From Propionibacteriaceae bacterium (GTDB taxonomy: Bacteria; Actinomycetota; Actinomycetes; Propionibacteriales; Propionibacteriaceae): a stretch of DNA of 6,948 nucleotides. The number at the start of each line of letters is the position of its first letter. Position 1 is the stretch's first letter. Below, piece by piece: positions 1 through 4,226 of the stretch. The translations under genes and the position numbers were made by a program. The notes beneath the pieces were generated by a model that worked only from the letters and a program-made list of their open reading frames with translations, searched no databases and was not told the origin of the DNA. The stretch covers positions 1 to 6,948 of the forward strand of contig WRGV01000089.1 of the NCBI GenBank assembly GCA_009787035.1, written 5' to 3'.

Positions 1-207
1 GCCGCCGCCGTGCCCGCTCCCGCGGGCGTGCTCGCGCACGATGTGCGCGCGATCCGCGCTGAAGGCGGCGCACAGGTGATGCCCGATCCGTACGAGAGCC
101 TCGACATCGCGTGCCACTGCCGCGGGGTGCACCCGGGGCGTCCGGAAGGGGTGCGCGGGTGCGGCATCATCTTCCGCGTCGAGATCGAGCGGCGGGCGCT
201 GTCGTGA
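1..207 (+). CDS. Unrecognised protein, C-terminal end only (5' end outside window)
   Basis: This open frame enters from the left edge and stops with TGA at 205-207, giving 68 visible C-terminal residues. I do not recognise the family. The visible part is soluble-looking, with no membrane segment. It contains an acidic stretch followed by a CHCRG motif (Cys-His-Cys) near the middle and a hydrophobic strand-like stretch (IIFRVEIE) before the end. The stop overlaps the GTG start of the next gene (GTGA at 204-207), so the two are probably co-transcribed and translationally coupled. Base composition and codon use are strongly GC-biased, as expected for resident actinobacterial DNA. The first GTG in view (position 10) need not be the start, because the frame is open to the window edge. 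Confidence 0.55.
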   Translation, partial: AAAVPAPAGVLAHDVRAIRAEGGAQVMPDPYESLDIACHCRGVHPGRPEGVRGCGIIFRVEIERRALS

Positions 208-746
208 CCGGGCCCGAGTCGGCGTGGCCGCCCGGCGCAACGGGCGACGAGGGCGCCGCGGTGCCGCCGTCGCGGTATCGCAGGCCTGCCGAGCCGCCGT
301 CGCCGCTGGCGCTGCGCAACCTGGACGACTGGGACCAGCTCGTCGAGACGTCGCTGGACCGGGTGACCGAGACCGCTCAGCGCTGGCAGGCCGGCCTGGC
401 CGGTTTCATCGGCATCATCACCGCGGTGCTGCTGCTCGGTGCCGGGCGCACCGACACCGTCGCCCGCGGCTGGGCGTTCTACGCCGTCATCAGCGTGCTG
501 CTCGTCGCCGTCGTGCTCGCGATCGTGGGGTTGTGGAACGCCCTGGCGGCTTCGGCGCCATCCATGGCCGTCATGTCGTACCAGGACGTCATCGCCGCCC
601 ACGGGACCGTGCGTGCGTACAAAGTTGCCGCAGCCGGGAAGGCGCTGGAGCGCCTGGCGTGCGCCAAGCGGCTCATGGCCGTGGCATTGGCGCTGCTCGT
701 CGTGGGCATCGCACTGTGGTGGTTCGCGCCGGGGGTTCCCGCCTGA
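204..746 (+). CDS. Three-helix integral membrane protein of unknown function
   Basis: The GTG at 204 is chosen because it overlaps the upstream stop as GTGA, the usual arrangement for coupled translation. It gives 180 residues. An earlier ATG at 111 would overlap the upstream gene deeply. The order is a Pro/Gly-rich N-terminus (1-37), a conserved-looking stretch LDDWDQLVETSLDRVTETA (40-58), a first hydrophobic helix (about 63-81), a second long one (about 89-115), a cytoplasmic-looking helical part with several Lys/Arg (about 126-156), and a third helix (about 157-175) ending in WWFAP. No catalytic motif is visible. Small membrane proteins of this layout occur beside effector genes in actinobacterial conflict operons, but that comparison is from memory and weak. 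The upstream partner, when read in full, would be the best clue to function. Confidence 0.72.
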   Translation: MTGPESAWPPGATGDEGAAVPPSRYRRPAEPPSPLALRNLDDWDQLVETSLDRVTETAQRWQAGLAGFIGIITAVLLLGAGRTDTVARGWAFYAVISVLLVAVVLAIVGLWNALAASAPSMAVMSYQDVIAAHGTVRAYKVAAAGKALERLACAKRLMAVALALLVVGIALWWFAPGVPA

Positions 747-808
747 TCCCTGATCGCCATTAACAACAGTCAAGCGAGCCTCTCAATCGGCATAGTTGCA
801 TCAAACCC

Positions 809-837
809 TTGACTTGCGCTTCGCCTATCGCTAACCT
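809..837 (+). promoter_or_regulatory. Sigma-70-type promoter of the SIR2-domain gene
   Basis: TTGACT (809-814) and TAACCT (832-837) are separated by 17 bases, close to the housekeeping consensus and optimally spaced. A start of transcription about seven bases downstream (near 844) would leave a leader of about 35 bases before the GTG at 879. That makes the ATG at 852 an unlikely start. It lies in the first AT-richer stretch after the GC-rich membrane-protein gene. It suggests that the SIR2 gene is transcribed on its own. Confidence 0.6.
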
Positions 838-865
838 ACTTCATATCGCACATGCCACCTCCCGC

Positions 866-873
866 AGAAGGAA
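866..873 (+). promoter_or_regulatory. Ribosome binding site fixing a GTG start for the SIR2 gene
   Basis: AGAAGGAA ends five bases before GTG at 879. The in-frame ATG at 852 has no purine-rich sequence upstream, so the shorter GTG-initiated protein is preferred. Confidence 0.7.
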
Positions 874-878
874 CCGAA

Positions 879-2120
879 GTGACCTCCATAAATGATCTCC
901 TCAAGATCCGACGCAACGCCTACAACATCAGCGAACTCTGCGAGTGGTACGGCATTATCCCCTTTGTCGGAGCCGGCATGTCCGCTTGCATCTACCCGAC
1001 ATGGCGCAACTTCCTCCTCCACGGCATTGACCTCACAGAGGGCGAGACACACGTCGTGGAAGGGTTTCTCGATGCTGGAATGTACGAGGAGGCTGCAAGC
1101 TACGCGGAACACCTGTCACCAACTGTCTTCCGTGAGAACGTCAACAGAATCTTCAATCCGAACCTCATCAAACGAGATCGACTCACCAAGTCGTTACTCG
1201 TTCTACCAAACGTGACCAATCACCTCATCGTCACCACGAACGTCGATCACGTTCTTGAGTATCTCTGGAAAGATCGACCCGGCCTGGACGTGATCTGCCC
1301 GGATCAACGCGCCCACTTCACCGAAGTCGTTGTCGGCAAGGGGAAGCAGACAGCACTGCTCAAGCTGCATGGCACGCTCGGGCGAGAAGAAAGCTGGGTA
1401 CTCACCAAAGAACAGTATGACGACAAATACGGCACCGGCGCAGTCAACCCCGAATCTTCATCACAACCCTTCATCACGACGATCACCCACCTGTTCGAGT
1501 CTCACTCAATGCTCTTCCTGGGATGCAGCCTCGAAAGCGACCGGACTCTAGACGTGCTCCAGGCCGTCCACACTCGTTTCGACGCGCTGCGGCACTTCGC
1601 CATCCTCTCACTCTCGAATGCAGACGAACAGGCCATCGAGCAAAGGGTCACCGTCGAAGCTGACACCGACGCCGAACGATCGGCGCTGAAAGCGCAATAC
1701 CGGCACGAATTCATGCTCAAACGCGAACGCGAACGCCTGGACAAGTACGGGATTATCACCATCTGGTACCCACATGGCGATTACGCATCCGTGGACACCC
1801 TCGTGTCATACATCTCCAGCAAGCTCGGCCACGACCCGCTCAAGATCCGTAAACAATCCGACGAAACCATGCTCGGCACGGTCATCCGTTTTAACGCGAC
1901 CTCCGAAGGCGGGACGCCCCGGGGCGGACGCATCCAAGGAAACGACGACACCGTGTACATCTTCACTCAACAGCACCTGAAGCCTCCCCTCCAGATGGCG
2001 GACCTGCGCGTCGGCGACGTCGTCACCTTCCGAGGCATGCTCACCGCAGGCCATCACCGCCCCGTCAACAGGTCAGTCGAGAAGCAGAAGCCGGTCAGAA
2101 CGTCACGCCCATACGCGTGA
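879..2120 (+). CDS. SIR2-family (SIR2_2-like) protein with C-terminal cold-shock/OB-fold-like domain
   Basis: This gene encodes a 413-residue protein starting at GTG 879. Sirtuin-type NAD-binding motifs are visible in order: GAGMS (31-35), TTNVD (119-123, with Asn121 and Asp123), LKLHG (161-165, with His164 as the expected catalytic base) and FLGCSLESD (213-221). The stretch KYGIITIWYP (289-298) is typical of the end of the SIR2_2 domain. Bacterial proteins of this class are mostly NAD-hydrolysing effectors of anti-phage defence rather than deacetylases. The tail (about 331-401) reads like a cold-shock fold: GTVIRFN (333-339), RGGRIQ at the RNP1 position (348-353), TVYIF at the RNP2 position (358-362), LRVGDVVTF (376-384), and a closing RPVNRSV strand. 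The RNP1 aromatics are missing, so nucleic acid binding is inferred, not shown. No signal peptide or membrane helix is present, so it is cytoplasmic. Base composition is much lower in GC than the flanking genes, which suggests transfer. No partner gene (TIR, HerA, Argonaute) is adjacent. The SIR2 call is strong and the OB-fold call is moderate. Confidence 0.88.
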   Translation: MTSINDLLKIRRNAYNISELCEWYGIIPFVGAGMSACIYPTWRNFLLHGIDLTEGETHVVEGFLDAGMYEEAASYAEHLSPTVFRENVNRIFNPNLIKRDRLTKSLLVLPNVTNHLIVTTNVDHVLEYLWKDRPGLDVICPDQRAHFTEVVVGKGKQTALLKLHGTLGREESWVLTKEQYDDKYGTGAVNPESSSQPFITTITHLFESHSMLFLGCSLESDRTLDVLQAVHTRFDALRHFAILSLSNADEQAIEQRVTVEADTDAERSALKAQYRHEFMLKRERERLDKYGIITIWYPHGDYASVDTLVSYISSKLGHDPLKIRKQSDETMLGTVIRFNATSEGGTPRGGRIQGNDDTVYIFTQQHLKPPLQMADLRVGDVVTFRGMLTAGHHRPVNRSVEKQKPVRTSRPYA

Positions 2121-2125
2121 CGTTC
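2098..2125. terminator. Hairpin between convergent genes, overlapping the SIR2 stop codon
   Basis: A perfect 11-bp stem (GAACGTCACGC at 2098-2108, GCGTGACGTTC at 2115-2125) closes a six-base loop. The SIR2 stop codon (2118-2120) lies inside the right arm. There is no T run on either strand, as is common in actinobacteria. It sits 17 bases from the end of the convergent gene and probably serves both. Confidence 0.65.
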
Positions 2126-2142
2126 CCAGATGAGCACGGGCA

Positions 2143-3090
2143 TCAGGAGAACTCGGGCTCGGCCCACACCACCGTGGCCCACACCGATCCAGAGTCGCTG
2201 CCTGTCAGCAGCGTGACCTTCAGCCGCAGCCGGAGCACCGACTTGATGTCGACGTTTGCCGTTCCCAGATGACCGTACCCAAGATCGGCCTGCCACAACA
2301 CCTTCTGGCTCTGGTCGAGCACCTGGAACCGCACGATCGCGTTGGGATTCTTCGAGTTATCGTCCAGACCGGCAAGCGCGTGAAACGTAGACGCACCCGC
2401 TGGCACCGTGAAGTCCAGGTAGCCACCATCTCCAACACCAGCAGTCTTGACCCAAATGTCGCACGTCATCGCATCCATGTAGGGAACCTTGCCGATCGTG
2501 GCCGCATGGTCGCCCCAGCCACGGGCGCTGCAACTCTGGCTGTCCACCGCATCGTCGACGGTCAACAGTGCTGGCTCTGCTGACGGAGGAGTGAACGGAG
2601 CGCTTGACGGCGCAGACTCCGGCGACGTCGACGTCGCGGTCGACTCGTTCGGACTCACCGAGTTTGTCGGCGTCACCGTCGGAGTCGGCGTCACGTCCGG
2701 AGCGGTCAGCAGGCTCGACGGCGGAGCAACCGTCGACGTCTCAGATGGAGTTGCTGTCGGCACGACACCACCTGTGCCGCCGTCATCGCCGTCTTCGTCA
2801 ATCAGCCTCGAAACTCCGAGCGTCAGTGCGATGACCACGACACCGATGAGCAACGTGATCCAGGACCACCGCACCCACCGATGCGCCCCTACCCGTTCCA
2901 AAACGATATAGCTCACCGCGAAGATGACGACAGCCACCCCCGCAGCAACGAAACCTTGACCAACCCTCGATGCAGGGATCTGCTCAACGTAGAAGACGAT
3001 CCAGCCAACTGCCCCAACCACCAGCGCTACCAGCACAGCAGCGAGCACCGGATGCGCAACTGCGAAACCCGTCTCTCGTGTGTCTGCCAT
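2143..3090 (-). CDS. Membrane-anchored surface protein with NPCBM-type carbohydrate-binding domain
   Basis: The ATG at 3090-3088 is preferred because GGAGGGG stands four bases upstream. The protein has 315 residues. Three membrane helices lie at about 14-35, 46-66 and 75-95. The loop between helices 2 and 3 is rich in Arg/His, so the N-terminus should be inside and the C-terminus outside. An acidic, then Thr/Ser/Pro-rich spacer (about 97-173) is typical of a cell-wall-spanning linker. The C-terminal domain (about 175-312) has the pattern of the NPCBM/NEW2 family: GYLDFTVPAGASTFHALAGLDD (223-244), RFQVLDQSQKVLWQADL (254-270), VDIKSVLRLRLKVTL (280-294). It contains two cysteines (187 and 210) that could form a disulfide. 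The likely role is display of a glycan-binding module at the cell surface. No catalytic domain is attached, so it is not a glycosidase. It converges on the SIR2 gene and shares its terminator hairpin. Confidence 0.83.
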   Translation of the reverse strand: MADTRETGFAVAHPVLAAVLVALVVGAVGWIVFYVEQIPASRVGQGFVAAGVAVVIFAVSYIVLERVGAHRWVRWSWITLLIGVVVIALTLGVSRLIDEDGDDGGTGGVVPTATPSETSTVAPPSSLLTAPDVTPTPTVTPTNSVSPNESTATSTSPESAPSSAPFTPPSAEPALLTVDDAVDSQSCSARGWGDHAATIGKVPYMDAMTCDIWVKTAGVGDGGYLDFTVPAGASTFHALAGLDDNSKNPNAIVRFQVLDQSQKVLWQADLGYGHLGTANVDIKSVLRLRLKVTLLTGSDSGSVWATVVWAEPEFS

Positions 3091-3094
3091 CGTT

Positions 3095-3101
3095 CCCCTC
3101 C
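3095..3101 (-). promoter_or_regulatory. Ribosome binding site of the NPCBM surface-protein gene
   Basis: On the minus strand GGAGGGG precedes ATG (3090-3088) by four bases. This excludes the longer in-frame start at 3228, which would put about 46 polar residues before the first membrane helix. Confidence 0.8.
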
Positions 3102-3308
3102 ATTCGGGCCATCTCGTGTTCTCCCCAGCACGGGCTTGAGCCACCGGTTGACTACTGACCATATCCCGTCCACAACGGGAAATCCCGGACTTCGACCCCT
3201 CAGTCATCGGCCACGAATCCCGCAGCACCTATCCCTAACCTGAACTCTCGTACCCATCATTTTCCGGTGACGCGCAACTCCGACCTCACATCTTTCATAC
3301 ATGAGGAG

Positions 3309-3347
3309 CGTGATGACCCGGGCCTGCGAGAGACCCGGGTCATCACG
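3309..3347 (-). terminator. Strong hairpin terminator after the small secreted-protein gene
   Basis: A perfect 14-bp stem (CGTGATGACCCGGG at 3309-3322, CCCGGGTCATCACG at 3334-3347) encloses an 11-base loop. It lies 49 bases downstream of the stop of the minus-strand gene at 3396. No T run follows, so it is a GC-rich hairpin terminator of the actinobacterial kind. It also insulates the NPCBM gene, which therefore needs its own promoter. Confidence 0.75.
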
Positions 3348-3386
3348 TCGCGTGGATGGCGCGCCAGTCGCATGGATAGCGCGCGA
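3347..3386. repeat. Imperfect 20-bp tandem repeat, two copies
   Basis: GTCGCGTGGATGGCGCGCCA (3347-3366) is followed directly by GTCGCATGGATAGCGCGCGA (3367-3386), matching at 17 of 20 positions. It fills the gap between the hairpin terminator and the stop codon of the secreted-protein gene, ending ten bases from that gene. No function is recognised. Confidence 0.7.
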
Positions 3387-3395
3387 CCAGATCCG

Positions 3396-3881
3396 TTACC
3401 AGCTCAGACTTGCACCGCCTCCGATGGCCCAGGTCCAGTAGCTGTAGTCAGTGGTCACCTGAATGGCTCGCACATTGGACCCCACATAGAAGACGCGGGA
3501 TCCGCCGTTGGGCACTGCGTTGTTCTCCGCCCAGACCTGCTTGCCGTTGACGTCAAGGAACTTGACGTTGTAGTGGTTCTGCACCTGTGACGCCGTCTGC
3601 ACGACGCCGCGCGACGTGTCCTTGGTTCCCCACCGCCAGCTGAACCTTGTTGTGATTCGGATATTCGTGTTCGCATGGCTTGGCAGCTTGAACACTGCCG
3701 CCATGGCGCTCGTGGGGCCGGCGTTGATCACCATCGTGCATGTTCCGGGGCTGACAGTCAGCGTCGCGGCCTGCGCTGATGCCGTCGCACCAACTGCAAG
3801 GCCGAAACCGAGCACAGCCCCCATCAGTGCGATCATCAGCTTCATGAACCGACCCCGAACACTGGGCAGTTTGAGTACCAT
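3396..3881 (-). CDS. Small secreted protein of unknown function
   Basis: The ATG at 3881-3879 is chosen because AGGAGG stands five bases upstream and because it puts a complete signal peptide at the N-terminus. The protein has 161 residues: a basic start (to about residue 14), a hydrophobic core (about 15-34), and a probable signal peptidase I site after Ala38 (ASAQA, then AT). The mature part is about 123 residues, rich in Thr, Asn, Val and aromatic residues, with alternating hydrophobic patterns that suggest an all-beta fold. It has one cysteine (48) and ends in GGGASLSW. No family is recognised and no catalytic motif is seen. A sorting signal and lipobox are absent, so it is probably released or loosely held on the wall. 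It is divergent from the secreted peptidoglycan hydrolase at 4227, so co-regulation or a shared surface role is possible. A protective role against that enzyme is only a guess. Confidence 0.82.
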   Translation of the reverse strand: MVLKLPSVRGRFMKLMIALMGAVLGFGLAVGATASAQAATLTVSPGTCTMVINAGPTSAMAAVFKLPSHANTNIRITTRFSWRWGTKDTSRGVVQTASQVQNHYNVKFLDVNGKQVWAENNAVPNGGSRVFYVGSNVRAIQVTTDYSYWTWAIGGGASLSW

Positions 3882-3886
3882 AGACT

Positions 3887-3892
3887 CCTCCT
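3887..3892 (-). promoter_or_regulatory. Ribosome binding site of the small secreted-protein gene
   Basis: On the minus strand the AGGAGG core lies within AAAGGAGGAGT and ends five bases before the ATG at 3881. It is near-perfectly complementary to the 16S rRNA tail and excludes the longer in-frame extension to 4181. Confidence 0.85.
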
Positions 3893-3908
3893 TTATTGAG
3901 CCAAACCG

Positions 3909-3928
3909 GGCAGCAGATGGTTGCTGCC
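3909..3928 (-). promoter_or_regulatory. Leader hairpin upstream of the small secreted-protein gene
   Basis: GGCAGCA (3909-3915) and TGCTGCC (3922-3928) form a perfect 7-bp stem with a six-base loop. In the minus-strand transcript it would lie about 15 bases upstream of the ribosome binding site, where it could influence translation or mRNA stability. It could equally be an operator for either divergent gene. Confidence 0.35.
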
Positions 3929-3961
3929 ACCTGCCTGGGACCTCAGTCAAGGTCACCACCA

Positions 3962-3989
3962 ACACTAATGTTGTCGCAACCTCGGTCAA
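3962..3989 (-). promoter_or_regulatory. Possible promoter of the small secreted-protein gene
   Basis: On the minus strand TTGACC (3989-3984) and TAGTGT (3967-3962) are 16 bases apart. This fits the housekeeping consensus moderately and would give a leader of about 75 bases that includes the hairpin at 3909-3928. Confidence 0.4.
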
Positions 3990-4226
3990 CACAGATATCT
4001 TCAAACCGCTATTTGCCCCGATCGTGTCAGCGGCTCCACTTCTCCGGGGCAATAAAGCCTGCGCCAACCTGGCCGCCGTAAAGCACGCGCAAGTCAGGAT
4101 ACTTGCCAATCTGAGACTCCGCAAGAAGGCTCCGAAACTCGTGTGTCGCAGCAATCGAAGACAGCCATACACTGAATCCACTTCACCAACCGCCGGTTCT
4201 AGCCGGCCGACCAGAGAGAATCAACC

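Larger units (their letters stand above)
3091..3395. other. Intergenic region between two minus-strand genes
   Basis: This 305-base gap holds the upstream region of the NPCBM gene, the terminator of the small secreted-protein gene (3309-3347), and a 20-bp tandem repeat (3347-3386). A small inverted repeat, TCCCGT at 3164-3169 and ACGGGA at 3175-3180 with a five-base loop, lies about 75 bases upstream of the NPCBM start and might be an operator or leader hairpin. I found no convincing promoter hexamer pair for the NPCBM gene and no coding potential. Confidence 0.5.
3882..4226. other. Divergent intergenic region between secreted-protein and hydrolase genes
   Basis: This 345-base gap separates two divergently transcribed exported-protein genes. 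The left third carries the leader hairpin and possible promoter of the minus-strand gene. A short palindrome (GCCGG at 4192-4196, CCGGC at 4203-4207) lies just before the weak ribosome binding site AGAGAG (4213-4218) of the plus-strand gene. I found no convincing promoter pair for the plus-strand gene. The open frames that cross this gap have no start signals and would bury a signal peptide inside a longer protein, so I read it as non-coding. Confidence 0.55.

Noticed and set aside
879..1200. Thoeris (ThsA) assignment for the SIR2 protein
   Set aside because: ThsA carries a C-terminal SLOG domain and is paired with a TIR protein (ThsB). Here the tail is OB-fold-like and no TIR gene is adjacent.
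2098..2125. Hairpin considered as an attachment site or recombination core
   Set aside because: No second copy is visible in the window and no recombinase is near. A terminator between convergent genes explains it better.
3091..3228. N-terminal extension of the NPCBM protein to an ATG at 3228
   Set aside because: The added 46 residues are unstructured-looking, and the strong GGAGGGG site supports the start at 3090.
3882..4181. N-terminal extension of the small secreted protein to an ATG at 4181
   Set aside because: It would place the signal peptide about 100 residues inside the protein and ignore the AGGAGG site at 3887-3892.
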